This document shows, piece after piece, positions 43,996-53,788 of a stretch of 64,000 bases of DNA (position 1 is the first letter of the stretch; the number at the start of each line of letters is the position of its first letter). Both the position numbers and the translations under genes were made by a program. Location of the stretch: positions 1 through 64,000 of the forward strand of contig JAJRPM010000014.1 of assembly GCA_024280775.1 (NCBI GenBank). The letters are read 5' to 3'. Origin of the DNA: Candidatus Zixiibacteriota bacterium (lineage in GTDB: Bacteria > Zixibacteria > MSB-5A5 > GN15 > JACZUZ01). Below the pieces are notes generated by a model. It was given only the letters and a program-made list of their open reading frames with translations, had not been told where the DNA came from and did no database searches.

Positions 43996-46083
43996 TTGGC
44001 TGTGGACTCTGACACACCTATTGCGCGCCCTGAATCCCTAAATATGTCGTGGGGCTGGTTCTTACTGGCATCGTCTCCATTACTGTTGCGTTTGGTTTTT
44101 ACACGGTTAGAAACCAACTTGTGGGGACTTAACTCCCTTGCATTTACATCCAATCAGTTAAACTTCTGGATTATCCTGCTAACCTTATTCTTCTTTGGGG
44201 CGCTACTCTTTGAGCGTCTTAAGAAGCGTAGCATCTTGCAGGATGTCCCACGCCGTCTCCCTTCTCTAACTAGCAGATTAGTATCACTACTGATAGCGGT
44301 CTCTTTCGGGCTGATAGCTCTGATTCTCGCTAGTGATTCACATTTGTTCGGTGATGGTTATGCGCTAATCGGAGCGCTTGCTCAAAGTGATGAGTTGTAT
44401 GCCCACCCGATGTCTTACCTGGCAACGAAAACAGTTGCTACAATCTATTTACTTTTTGATGACCTTGGAGGCCGTGCGCTGGATAATTCAGCGCTTGCAA
44501 TCAGCGCGCTAACGGCCATCTGTGGGGCTGTTAGCGTTTGGGTTTGGCTGAGAATTGCGCGAAAACTATCCAATGGCAAGACCGAACAATTGCTTCTATT
44601 CTCGACTGCTCTCTTAAGCGGAGCTAGTTTGGTTTTCTTTGGCGAAGGAGAGTTTTACTCTCCAGCTATTCTCCTTGTGTCATTGATTTTGTTGAGCCAC
44701 ATCTCAATGATTCACGCCAATACTTCAGTAGAGCGGTACCGGGCCGCAGGGGCTCTGGCGCTTCTTAGCATCCTTGCGCCGTTCTATCTGGCGCAGTTGA
44801 TATTCATTCTTCCGGCTACAGTTTTTATGCTGGGTATAGGATTGGCTCCGGGACCGAAACGAGAGCGTATTTGGGGGGAGCTTGCGGTTTTGACTTTGGT
44901 TGCAATAGTTGTAGCTCTCTATTGGCAGGCGCAAAGCGACCTTTGGATTCAGGCGCGAATTGTCGAACTATCGGGTAAACCTCCGGAGTTTGATTATTCT
45001 CTTTTCAGTTTACGTCGCTTGTTTGATTTGCTGAACACCTCGTTTGTCCTTTGGCCACTATTCCCGCTTACTGCGTGGCTTTGCCTGCGCTATGTTTGGC
45101 GCGAGCGTTGTGATCATATTGTCGGCGGCTTGACTATGCTGACACTGAGTTTCGCGGTTTGGATATTCATCAGCGATTTCCCCGGAGGCTCAGCGCGAGA
45201 AATCACTACAGTCGCAATGTTCTCACTTCCTGCGTCCTTGCTTGCCGCATATCTTTGGGTAAAGCGCTTCAGAGATGAAAAATGGTTTGGCCGGACTACT
45301 GTATCAATCAGCATATTGGCAGTCTTGTCATTTTCGGCGCTGGCTCCGGTATACATTGATGGCGAAGCGGGAGTGAAATATCTAGACCATGACTATCAAA
45401 ACCGCAAAGATCGCTATCTCAACGGCCTGGTAGACTTTCGAGATCATTATTACTTCCAGCAGGAGTTTGCCAAAGCCGACCAATGGGAATGGAGTTTCTC
45501 GCGAAAGTCACCGGCATATTTGGATCATCGCTCTATCAAATTGATGTTCAACAAAGGGGACTACTCAGCTACACTTAATAGACTGGCGCTATTGATGACC
45601 ACCAATCCGTATTGGGCCTCGCTCTACCCCACTAAGGCCGCGGCGCTTCAATCTTTCGGCAGGAACGCAGAGGCGCTGGCTGTGATTGACAGCGGCCTGC
45701 AACTATCTCCAGGGGATATTTCTATGCTGGCAGTTAGAGGGAATATCTTTGGCGCTTTGAAGAAACCTGATAGCGCAATGGCTATGTATATGCGAGCATT
45801 GAGATATGACTCGCACAATGTCACTACCCGGAAAGATTTGGGGTTGTTCTATATCAATACCGGCAATTCTAGAGCCGCCGAAAAAGAGGGTTATTTGATT
45901 TTTGAAGACAACCCTAACAGTTCTTACTCATTCCTGTTGGTAGGACTGGCGGCTTTTGATAGACAGGAGTATGATCGGGCGCGAAAATACCTGACGATGG
46001 CTGTAACTCTAGGCAATCAAATACCCGAGACTGAAATTGCTCGTATCGTTCTAGATAGAATACAGCAACTGAATATCAACTAG
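43996..46083 (+). CDS. polytopic membrane protein with TPR C-terminus (GT-C-like)
   Basis: A 695-residue protein. About 12 hydrophobic helices cover residues 18-455. An early extracytoplasmic loop carries acidic/His residues (ASDSHLFGDGYALIGALAQSDELYAHPMSYLATK), as in GT-C-type glycosyltransferases. The last 200 residues are TPR-like (NPYWASLYPTKAAALQSFGRNAEALAVIDSGLQLSPGDISMLAVRGNIF). The called start is TTG three bases after recR, with AGAGAG nine bases upstream; GTG at 44002 or ATG at 44044 are alternatives. It shares its architecture with 11329-13593. Its stop lies nine bases from that of the convergent sthA-like gene. Function not established. Confidence 0.75.
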   Translation: MAVDSDTPIARPESLNMSWGWFLLASSPLLLRLVFTRLETNLWGLNSLAFTSNQLNFWIILLTLFFFGALLFERLKKRSILQDVPRRLPSLTSRLVSLLIAVSFGLIALILASDSHLFGDGYALIGALAQSDELYAHPMSYLATKTVATIYLLFDDLGGRALDNSALAISALTAICGAVSVWVWLRIARKLSNGKTEQLLLFSTALLSGASLVFFGEGEFYSPAILLVSLILLSHISMIHANTSVERYRAAGALALLSILAPFYLAQLIFILPATVFMLGIGLAPGPKRERIWGELAVLTLVAIVVALYWQAQSDLWIQARIVELSGKPPEFDYSLFSLRRLFDLLNTSFVLWPLFPLTAWLCLRYVWRERCDHIVGGLTMLTLSFAVWIFISDFPGGSAREITTVAMFSLPASLLAAYLWVKRFRDEKWFGRTTVSISILAVLSFSALAPVYIDGEAGVKYLDHDYQNRKDRYLNGLVDFRDHYYFQQEFAKADQWEWSFSRKSPAYLDHRSIKLMFNKGDYSATLNRLALLMTTNPYWASLYPTKAAALQSFGRNAEALAVIDSGLQLSPGDISMLAVRGNIFGALKKPDSAMAMYMRALRYDSHNVTTRKDLGLFYINTGNSRAAEKEGYLIFEDNPNSSYSFLLVGLAAFDRQEYDRARKYLTMAVTLGNQIPETEIARIVLDRIQQLNIN

Positions 46084-46092
46084 CTCGCTCGG

Positions 46093-47598
46093 TTAACCCA
46101 TGCGCGAGATGCCATCAAGCGCAGCTACTTTGTAGGCTTCACTAAGAGTCGGGTAGTTGAAGACCGTGTCTATGAAATAGTCGATTGTCCCGCCGAATGA
46201 CATTACCGCCTGACCTATATGAATCAACTCTGTGGCGCGCTCACCAATTATGTGCACACCTATCAAGCGCCGGTCTTCACGACGGAATATCAATTTCAAG
46301 AGTCCGTCCTGGTCGTTCATTATCTGACCACGCGCCAGCTCATGGAAACGACTGATTCCGACTTCGAATTCCTCACCTTTTTCGCGAGCTGATTCTTCGG
46401 TTTCACCGACTAGTGATAGCTCTGGAATTGTGTATATGCCATAAGGCATCAATTCATTGATAACCGGGTTGCGAGTTTCGCCTGAGTTGTTCAGTGCATG
46501 ATAACTTGCAATTCTCCCCTGGTCCATTGAGACTGAAGCCAGCGAGGGAAAACCAATCACATCACCTACTGCATAAACACTCTCACAGCTAGTTCTAAAA
46601 TGCTCATCAACTTGTATCAAGCCGCGTTTATTGACTTCGATATTCAAGGCCTCAAGTCCAAGATTCTCAGTGTTGCCGCCTCTTCCCGCCGAATACAGCA
46701 TGCGGTCAGATACAATTCTACGGCCAGAGTCGGTTATTGTCACTACCTTGCCATCCCGGACACTTATGTTTTTGGCGCCATCACCTAGAATTAATTTTAC
46801 ACGATACTTGCGCATCAAATACACCAACACATCCGAGATTTCATCGTCGATGAATCCCAGCAAATGTTTTTGAGTATCCAGGAGCGTGACTTTTACTCCG
46901 ATATGCGCGAAGATGCAGGCGTATTCGCAACCAATTACTCCACCGCCGACAATAGTGAGTGTGCGCGGGATTTCATCAAGCTCTAGAATCGTCTCGCCAT
47001 CGTAGATGTATTTATTGTCAAAATCCATTCCCGGCGGGTGATAGGGATGTGTGCCTACTGAGATTATTATTTTGCCGGCGGTGACAATTCGGTTTGTATC
47101 AGAGCCGCTGGAGATCAAAACTTTGTGCGGGCTGGTCAAGATTCCATAGCCGGTGATTACATCAACTCCATTGCGGGATAGTTGGTCAGAGATGACCTCC
47201 ATCTCTTTTTGGATGACATTGTCTTTGCGGTGCATTAGCTCTTTGATAGTCAGCTTGTTCTTCAACTCAAAATGCAGACCATAAATTGAGCGCTGACGTA
47301 GTCCGGCAATGTAGAGTACGGTTTCACGCAGGGTTTTAGAGGGCAGAGTGCCAGTGTGAATCATCACACCACCAATAACAGAGTGACGTTCAATTATAGC
47401 GGCGCGTTTACCGAGTTTGGCGGCCTGCAAAGCGGCGCGCTCTCCGGCTGGGCCGGAACCTATGACTAGAATATCATAGTCGAATTCTTCTGAGCTAGTC
47501 GATTTCACTTTTGTGTCAGTATCAATCTGATCAGTGGTTTCTGTTATTGTGGTTTCTGTTATGGTAGTCTTTTCTGAGATTTCTTCGGTGGCTTTCAT
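46093..47598 (-). CDS. sthA: SthA-type soluble NAD(P)(+) transhydrogenase
   Basis: A 501-residue flavoprotein of the disulfide-reductase fold. FAD motif YDILVIGSGPAGERAALQAAKLG (about residue 43). The active-site segment GGVMIHTGTLPSKTLRETV lacks the redox Cys pair of lipoamide dehydrogenases, as expected for soluble transhydrogenases. An NAD(P) Rossmann motif IVGGGVIGCEYACIFAHIGVKVTLL and the dimer interface end GTIDYFIDTVFNYPTLSEAYKVAALDG follow. It balances NADPH and NADH. The first 40 residues are a Thr/Glu-rich extension with a TITET duplication (15-bp DNA repeat 47534-47563); a shorter start is possible but no internal Met precedes the FAD motif. Confidence 0.93.
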   Translation of the reverse strand: MKATEEISEKTTITETTITETTDQIDTDTKVKSTSSEEFDYDILVIGSGPAGERAALQAAKLGKRAAIIERHSVIGGVMIHTGTLPSKTLRETVLYIAGLRQRSIYGLHFELKNKLTIKELMHRKDNVIQKEMEVISDQLSRNGVDVITGYGILTSPHKVLISSGSDTNRIVTAGKIIISVGTHPYHPPGMDFDNKYIYDGETILELDEIPRTLTIVGGGVIGCEYACIFAHIGVKVTLLDTQKHLLGFIDDEISDVLVYLMRKYRVKLILGDGAKNISVRDGKVVTITDSGRRIVSDRMLYSAGRGGNTENLGLEALNIEVNKRGLIQVDEHFRTSCESVYAVGDVIGFPSLASVSMDQGRIASYHALNNSGETRNPVINELMPYGIYTIPELSLVGETEESAREKGEEFEVGISRFHELARGQIMNDQDGLLKLIFRREDRRLIGVHIIGERATELIHIGQAVMSFGGTIDYFIDTVFNYPTLSEAYKVAALDGISRMG

Positions 47599-47886
47599 TG
47601 CACAACCGTCTTTCCATTATGGCATTATGGGTAGTAGGCGTCTTCCTAATACATTCATCGGACGATTTGACAAACTACTTTGCTTTCTGCCCGCACAATA
47701 AGGGCTCAGCTATCCGATTGTATCCTTGTTTTGTCCTTGTTCTATCCTAATTGTGTCCCACTTGCATTCCGCCCAGTTAAGCTGTCAAGAGGACCACCTA
47801 CATTATATAACTGTTGAGTCCCTGGCAATAAGCAAATCCTCACAGACAGTAAATATCCCATCCCAAATATTGGCCCGCCCGGTAGT

Positions 47887-49638
47887 CTATTGCGAGAGAA
47901 TCACCGGATCGTTCAAAGGTGAAACATCCTTTACCAGCGATAGAGGAAAGCTGAAAGAAACCGTTGAGTCTGTCGCATCGAAATATGGCGCCTCCGGGGT
48001 GAATGAAGTCAGATATTTTGCGATGAGTGTGGACGTAGCGTAATCGTAGATTCCCGCTTCATGACCGTCGAATCTCAATGAGAAACGATAGTTTTTGAAC
48101 TCGGTAGCCCCTTTGAATTGTTCCTCGAATAACTCGCTGGCAGGCAAGTCTTCCGGCGTCAGTTTACCGAAGAAAATCGTGGTATTCAATTCTCCGGCTC
48201 GATCCGGGAGCGCCCTAACGTAGACTCTTCGGGCTGCCTCAATAAGAGTTACATTGCGAATGGTTTTGAAGCGTGAGGTCTCGACATTCTCTTCCAGTGG
48301 GTCAGAGGCCAATCCGATTTGTGAGAGTTTTGTGGAATCGCCGGTGGCCAGACCAGATAGCCCGGGACGCAAGTACACATCGGCTCCATGATTATGAAAC
48401 TCGCCGGAAACATATTTCTCTTTGAAATTCTCAGATATCTCTTCCCACTTGGAGGAAAAACGATTCTCCATGCTCTCCCTAATATCCACCAAACTCATTT
48501 CCTTGGTTTGGTCCAGATTACCGGAGAGTTCACGGTAAATGTCAAGAACGGCGTTCATTCCGAATGAATCTACTAGACTCTTGATAAACAACCCGGCGGC
48601 GGAATAGGAAATACTGGCGTCCATATCTTCATGGAAGGCCATTAATTCCAACAGACTATCAACGAATACTACATCCAACCGGTACAAATATGCGGCCATG
48701 TCCAATAACGCTGACGGTGAGCTAGTGGAGCGCCCGCCTAGATAAGTAGCGATGCCTTCTCGAAATAAAGGTATAGTTGTCAGAGGCATTGATTGTAGAC
48801 GGAAATTGACCATCAAATGCGCAACTTCATGATAGTGCGGCAAGGCCGAAGTCACCAGCGCATCTGCGGCGAGGTCATATAGCCCGCGCACTGCGACTCC
48901 AGTTATGCGCTCGACTTCTTGTTCATCGGCACAGAAATAGTAGTCGATTTTTTCACTAGCTAACGTTTTCATTCTTTCCGGTGAAACGTCCAATATCACA
49001 GCCAGCGAATCTACGAAATTATCGAGGGATTTGATTGCTATTTCATTGACATAGGCGTCACGAGTCGGGCTAATGTGGAAGCGAAAGAAGCGGGTTTCCT
49101 TTGTTATCCAGTCTTTGGCTATGTAATCTTGCGGGAAAGTCAGCCAGGTATAGCCATCGATTCTCACACCATAGTATTGATAAGTAGAGACATCCACGCC
49201 TTGCCGGGCCTGAATCTGGAAATTCAAATAAGCGGAATCAAGCAGGCTGGCTGCTCGAGGAGTTATAACTGGATGAAAACGCGCAAGTTTTACCAGCGGA
49301 GAATTTAAGTCCGCTTTGATGGAAATACCCTCGTATTGAATTCCCAAACGAACTGAGCGCGAATGTGCATAGGGCGACCACTGCATGCGCGCTGATTCGA
49401 AATTTCGGTCCTGCACCAAGTCGATGTATTCCTGCAACATGGTGTTCCCCTGAAAAATGGGGTTGACGGGTCGCGCCACTGAATCTGCTTCGGTCTGTCC
49501 AATCGCCTTGCCGGCGCCGGCGACAAATAAGCCAGCAATCACTAGTCCCAAAACGACTTTAGCTGGCAACTTGTGGGAGACAAGCTGATGCAACAACTGA
49601 TATGTTCTTGAAAAACTGGCGTTCATTCGTAACTCCAA
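47887..49638 (-). CDS. exported MA-like (gluzincin) metallopeptidase
   Basis: A 583-residue protein with a signal segment (AKVVLGLVIAGLFVAGAGKAIGQ). The zinc motif HEVAHLMVNF, near residue 267, is followed by REGIATYLGGR, which supplies the third zinc ligand Glu, the peptidase MA-like arrangement. Flanking regions are predicted beta/alpha without further recognised domains. It is the last gene of the receptor/sorting-domain/PorV operon, after a 226-base gap containing a terminator hairpin, so it may be a separate unit. Start at 49638 or the ATG at 49626. Possibly processes surface or periplasmic proteins of that module; the substrate is unknown. Confidence 0.82.
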   Translation of the reverse strand: MELRMNASFSRTYQLLHQLVSHKLPAKVVLGLVIAGLFVAGAGKAIGQTEADSVARPVNPIFQGNTMLQEYIDLVQDRNFESARMQWSPYAHSRSVRLGIQYEGISIKADLNSPLVKLARFHPVITPRAASLLDSAYLNFQIQARQGVDVSTYQYYGVRIDGYTWLTFPQDYIAKDWITKETRFFRFHISPTRDAYVNEIAIKSLDNFVDSLAVILDVSPERMKTLASEKIDYYFCADEQEVERITGVAVRGLYDLAADALVTSALPHYHEVAHLMVNFRLQSMPLTTIPLFREGIATYLGGRSTSSPSALLDMAAYLYRLDVVFVDSLLELMAFHEDMDASISYSAAGLFIKSLVDSFGMNAVLDIYRELSGNLDQTKEMSLVDIRESMENRFSSKWEEISENFKEKYVSGEFHNHGADVYLRPGLSGLATGDSTKLSQIGLASDPLEENVETSRFKTIRNVTLIEAARRVYVRALPDRAGELNTTIFFGKLTPEDLPASELFEEQFKGATEFKNYRFSLRFDGHEAGIYDYATSTLIAKYLTSFTPEAPYFDATDSTVSFSFPLSLVKDVSPLNDPVILSQ

Positions 49639-49790
49639 TTGTGAGAGAAATATATCAAGTAATGGGGCGAATTGGCTATCTCATGACTCGCCCGCCAACA
49701 AGACATTATACTCCCTAATCGCAACATTGAGCAAGCCATGATAGGTTTCTTGAGCAAGTTCTTATTCGATGTTTTTCGCACATTGATAGG

Positions 49791-49824
49791 CAAAAAAAAG
49801 GAAGGATAAACTTCCCTTCCTTTT
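49791..49824 (-). terminator. intrinsic terminator behind the second PorV-like gene
   Basis: AAAAGGAAGG (49796-49805) / CCTTCCTTTT (49815-49824), a perfect 10-bp stem with a 9-base loop. On the minus strand it runs into eight T (49792-49799, partly within the stem). About 40 bases past the PorV-like gene stop. A second small hairpin TATACGC-TCGT-GCGTATA lies between it and the gene. Confidence 0.85.
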
Positions 49825-49864
49825 CCCCCTCTATACGCTCGTGCGTATACAAAAAACTTATGTG

Positions 49865-50923
49865 CTAGAAACTTAGACTAACTGAGAATCGATGCACTGA
49901 GCTGAGTCTACCGAAACTGGACCAGGCGTAGTCGATGCTCAAATCCGAGGCTGAGGCAAATGGCGTTAGCAATCCTGCTCCGAATGTCAGGTTCTCTTCG
50001 TCGTAATTGATTTTGTATCCAGAGCGGAGGAAGAATTTCTCATGAAACCCATACTCCATTCCAACTGAGCCTTGCTGGACATTATCGTTGGGATGTTTTA
50101 ATTCACCGGCGAATGTCAATCGCGAATCAAGACTAAGATCCAAATCATAGGCGACGCCCATTCTAAAGGTCAACGGCAAAGGTCCTGATTCGACGTTGAG
50201 CTCTCCGTCAGTCGGTGGAATGTTCAAAGTATCAGTATCCGGCGGAATTGGCTTGTTGAGATTTTGCCCACTAAACTTTAGATCACTACCCAAATTGGAC
50301 ACACTCATGCCCAATCGCAGTGAACGCAAACCAGTGTAAAGAATCGTACCGACATCAAAAGCTACGGCTGAAGATGTTTCAGTCGCGAGGGATTCGGAAA
50401 TGAATTTGACACTTCCTCCCAAAGAGAATCGCGTCGTCAATTCACGCGCGAAGGATGCGGTTAACGCGTATGACGATGCGGTATAGAACGCGCCTGTTCC
50501 CTCTTGCTGAGTTGTAGTTGTTATCTCTGCTTTAGGTACATTGAGAACAGTTAATCCAACTGCAAAAACGCCAAGACCCTCAATACGATTCGCATAGACC
50601 CCATAGCTTAGTCCGACATCAAGAATCCAATCACTATAGGCCAGCGCTACTTGCTGTCCCTCAATCTCGCTCAACGCCGCCGGATTCCAATAGATGGAGA
50701 ACGCATCGCCAGTACTGGCTACTGCCGCTTCTCCCATGGCCAGATATCGCGAACCCACACCAATTTTAAGGAATTCACCACTGGTTGTGCCGGTCTTGGT
50801 AAAAGTCTGGGCAATAGTTGTTGCAGTTGTGGCAATGAGCGTCACTACCATCACTGCGCCAAGCGTTGCCGCCAAGCAAACTAGCTTGAGAAAACTACTC
50901 TGATATCTTTGACTTACTCGCAT
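49865..50923 (-). CDS. PorV/UPF0164-type outer-membrane beta-barrel protein (second copy)
   Basis: A 352-residue protein with a signal region (LVCLAATLGAVMVVTLIATTATTIAQ), then the PorV signature FLKIGVGSRYLAMGEAAVASTGDAFSIYWNPAAL, and a barrel ending HRFSVSLSF. Paralogue of 16423-17424; shared blocks include the AFDVGTILYTGLR/SADIGTIYNTGFR strand pair and a strongly similar HPxDN...GMEY region. It lies 14 bases behind the exported sorting-domain gene, so co-translation and co-function (capture of that client at the outer membrane) are likely by analogy with PorV in type IX secretion. Confidence 0.9.
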   Translation of the reverse strand: MRVSQRYQSSFLKLVCLAATLGAVMVVTLIATTATTIAQTFTKTGTTSGEFLKIGVGSRYLAMGEAAVASTGDAFSIYWNPAALSEIEGQQVALAYSDWILDVGLSYGVYANRIEGLGVFAVGLTVLNVPKAEITTTTQQEGTGAFYTASSYALTASFARELTTRFSLGGSVKFISESLATETSSAVAFDVGTILYTGLRSLRLGMSVSNLGSDLKFSGQNLNKPIPPDTDTLNIPPTDGELNVESGPLPLTFRMGVAYDLDLSLDSRLTFAGELKHPNDNVQQGSVGMEYGFHEKFFLRSGYKINYDEENLTFGAGLLTPFASASDLSIDYAWSSFGRLSSVHRFSVSLSF

Positions 50924-50937
50924 TATCTAGCACCTTC

Positions 50938-53712
50938 TTAATTTATAACCGCAAAACGACCAACGAATTCTCCGGCGCTCGACTCTACATGATAGAAGTA
51001 GATACCTGATGCAACTTGCTGTCCGTTAAGCGATAGCAAATCCCAAGAGGCGTCTCCGCCGCCAGAATTGTGTTCTATTACTTTTACTAAGTCTCCCGAA
51101 AGAGTGTATACGCGAATCGTGCTCTGTTTCGGTAGATGCGTAAAATTCACCTTGGTGGGTGAATTGCTGTTTTCCCATTGTGCGCGAGCAAAATATGGAT
51201 TCGGTACAACCTTGATGTCCTTTAGCTGGCCAGCCGCCAATGAAAGATTGATGCCATCCGGTGAGAAGTAGAACTCATCTTGCGGGCCATTTAGCGGGGC
51301 GCCGCTAATGCGATATACATCACCGGGCTGAGCGCTAGCCGCGGAAGTGTCAAAACGGAACATCCAAGTGTGATAAGTCGGGAATGCTTCGGGATGGGCC
51401 ACTACATCGTAGGGGAAATTGAGAATATCAATAAAGTCGCCATCTGATGCATCGTAGACTCCATTTCCAGCGAAATCGAATATCTCGACAAAACACTGTT
51501 GGTTGGTAGTAACATTCCACACTTCAAATGGCACAGACACCGGCGTCACATCATCAAGAGCGCTAGTGGCAAATGAGTTGGTTCCGGTAAACCTGATTTC
51601 ATAATCCATACGGAAATGCTTGTCTCCGCCCAAAGCCGATGGCGGGAAGCCAAAGGCGTCAACAACGGTGGTTCCCAGGAAAGTACCCATTGTCAATGAG
51701 GTGTCTCCCGGTGTGGCGAAACCAGTTTGGGTCATTTGGGTTGGTGACATTTCGCCGTTGAATACCGCCACCTGCAATCCATTTGCTATCGGGAAGAAAG
51801 AAACTAGAGAATCGGCGGCAGACTGATTCATTGAAGTGAATTGAGTTGTCTGATTTGAAAGCAGTGTGTCACCTGTCACAGTATCGATGAGCGACCAATA
51901 GGTGGCAAAATCGTCTTCAGTGAACGCTATCTTGTGAACATTCGAACCGGCGCTGGTTGGGTCAAGCACGATAGGCCAAATAGTACCCGCCGATGAGTCG
52001 GCCGGGGTATTTCTGCTTACGGTGCTTTGTGCGCTTACAAATCCTGCGGGATTAGTATTGGGAACGGCTTTGACGACATTAGCGTCCTTACCAGGGGTTC
52101 CAAAAGCGTTTTGCAGAGGATCCACCGGAACAGTGGGGTCACCTGAATCAAAAGCCGCAAGACAATACCAGTATTCATATCCGTTCAGAACTGTGGTGTC
52201 CACAAAAGAATGTGCAACCGGTTCTCCAGGAGAGCTTACCCTGAAGGTCGCTATGGTTTCGTATTCTATTGACTGACATGAAGTGGCCCCAGTGCGGTCC
52301 TCACGACCCCAAGTGCTACCGAGGTTAGTGCTTCTATAGAGTTTGTAGCCTTGGAAATCTTGTTTGCCACTGAGTGGGTCAACAAAAGTTTCGGCGACGT
52401 TGTCCCAACTGAGAATGTTTCGACCAGCTCCTTCTGTGACTGTCAGTGTAGGTGTTGGTGGCGGCTCAGGTCCTACAAAGAATCCATCAAAGAGAGATTG
52501 CGCCAAGTCCGCATTGTTCCGGAATTCGGCTTCGTCTTTGCCGGCAACAATGGCATACACAACTTGAATAGTTTTTCCAGCAGGCAAATCAATTCCATTG
52601 GTGCACATAATATAGAATTGATCATCAGGCGCTAATGGCGTGTCAAATTGCTGTTTGTCAATCCAAGTATAGCGCGCGGCATCCTCTTCAGGCTTGTTAG
52701 GAAGTAAGTCCCACAATCCTGTGCGCAGTGCGCTCATTCCAAGATTGTCAGGAGTGCGCAGATATTTCGTCCCCATTACTCCGGTATTTGCTCTCCAACC
52801 CGCATCATAACCTGTTACATCGTATGTCCAGGCGAGGTTCTTGGAAGTGTCATAGTCTACCATATCATTCAGGCGACCGTTTTCACCTGTGGCGGGGTCG
52901 TAACCACCCACGTCCCAGTCACAGTAAACTCCGAAGGCGAAGTTGCTGTAGTCTGTGGTTGACGCATTCTTGATGTCCAGCGCCACAAAGAGGAAGTTTT
53001 CATTGTAGCAAAAGTTCCACTGATAAATTGTCTGTGTCATTTCCAAACCAAGCAGATTGAAACCTCTTGCTCCGTCGTTGAAGCGATAGTGTGACTCTTG
53101 AATCGCTACCGGACCGGCAGGTCCAAAGGTTGAATCACTAGGGGAATACACCTGGTCATATACCCACGCGGCGCTATCATTATTCCAAACACGCCAGCCA
53201 AATGCCGATGAGCCACGTCCAGTTCCAACTGTATCGGTCGGATCATAGTTGTAGGAAGTAGAATCGGTGGAAAACAGAATATCGTAGGCGTTTTCCCCAG
53301 TGGCGAATGATGATTGGGGTTGAAAATCATCAAGAGTGTTAGACACCAAAGTATCCCCAGCCATTGTTACAGCGCCCATCCAATATTTGATTTCAGCCAA
53401 ATAGCTATGTTGCGAATTTCGCGGCCACTCACAGGAGGGGAAATCTTGCTCGGAAATAAAGCTGTAGCTACCAATTAGTCCCCAATTATCTACAGTGGTA
53501 GCTATGTTCCCTTTGTCGTGAATCACTTGTTTGATAAGTGACGGCAGGACTAAGGCCGGCGGTGACGGTTGACCGCCGTTGGTTGGGTTGAGCTTGCTCC
53601 TCGGAGCCTTGGCTATAGCCGCTTGTGAGATTAGCAACAATGCAACTCCAAGTAGAGGCGCGATTGAGCCCAGGCTCGATATTCTAAGAAGTGTAAGTAG
53701 CTTCTGGCGCAT
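50938..53712 (-). CDS. large exported protein with FN3-like segment and C-terminal sorting domain
   Basis: About 924 residues from the ATG at 53712, which has AAAGGAAG nine bases upstream. The frame runs on to 53850 but then overlaps the receptor gene and lacks a signal-peptide start. Signal helix LGSIAPLLGVALLLISQAAIA; a beta-rich N-terminal half; FN3-like unit (NILSWDNVAE...DFQGYKLYRSTNLG); then a C-terminal sorting-type domain (VVPNPYFARAQWENS, FTHLPKQSTIRVYTLSGDLVKVIEH, NGQQVASGIYFYHVES). Same plan as 27340-30102. It lies between a TonB-dependent receptor and a PorV-like barrel in one operon, suggesting that it is the client displayed or secreted by that barrel. Confidence 0.87.
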   Translation of the reverse strand: MRQKLLTLLRISSLGSIAPLLGVALLLISQAAIAKAPRSKLNPTNGGQPSPPALVLPSLIKQVIHDKGNIATTVDNWGLIGSYSFISEQDFPSCEWPRNSQHSYLAEIKYWMGAVTMAGDTLVSNTLDDFQPQSSFATGENAYDILFSTDSTSYNYDPTDTVGTGRGSSAFGWRVWNNDSAAWVYDQVYSPSDSTFGPAGPVAIQESHYRFNDGARGFNLLGLEMTQTIYQWNFCYNENFLFVALDIKNASTTDYSNFAFGVYCDWDVGGYDPATGENGRLNDMVDYDTSKNLAWTYDVTGYDAGWRANTGVMGTKYLRTPDNLGMSALRTGLWDLLPNKPEEDAARYTWIDKQQFDTPLAPDDQFYIMCTNGIDLPAGKTIQVVYAIVAGKDEAEFRNNADLAQSLFDGFFVGPEPPPTPTLTVTEGAGRNILSWDNVAETFVDPLSGKQDFQGYKLYRSTNLGSTWGREDRTGATSCQSIEYETIATFRVSSPGEPVAHSFVDTTVLNGYEYWYCLAAFDSGDPTVPVDPLQNAFGTPGKDANVVKAVPNTNPAGFVSAQSTVSRNTPADSSAGTIWPIVLDPTSAGSNVHKIAFTEDDFATYWSLIDTVTGDTLLSNQTTQFTSMNQSAADSLVSFFPIANGLQVAVFNGEMSPTQMTQTGFATPGDTSLTMGTFLGTTVVDAFGFPPSALGGDKHFRMDYEIRFTGTNSFATSALDDVTPVSVPFEVWNVTTNQQCFVEIFDFAGNGVYDASDGDFIDILNFPYDVVAHPEAFPTYHTWMFRFDTSAASAQPGDVYRISGAPLNGPQDEFYFSPDGINLSLAAGQLKDIKVVPNPYFARAQWENSNSPTKVNFTHLPKQSTIRVYTLSGDLVKVIEHNSGGGDASWDLLSLNGQQVASGIYFYHVESSAGEFVGRFAVIN

Positions 53713-53788
53713 AATATGATTCTTCCTTTGGATACTCCAGTAATGGAGTTTCGTATTTGCTGACAGTCCTATTTGATAAGACTCCTGT

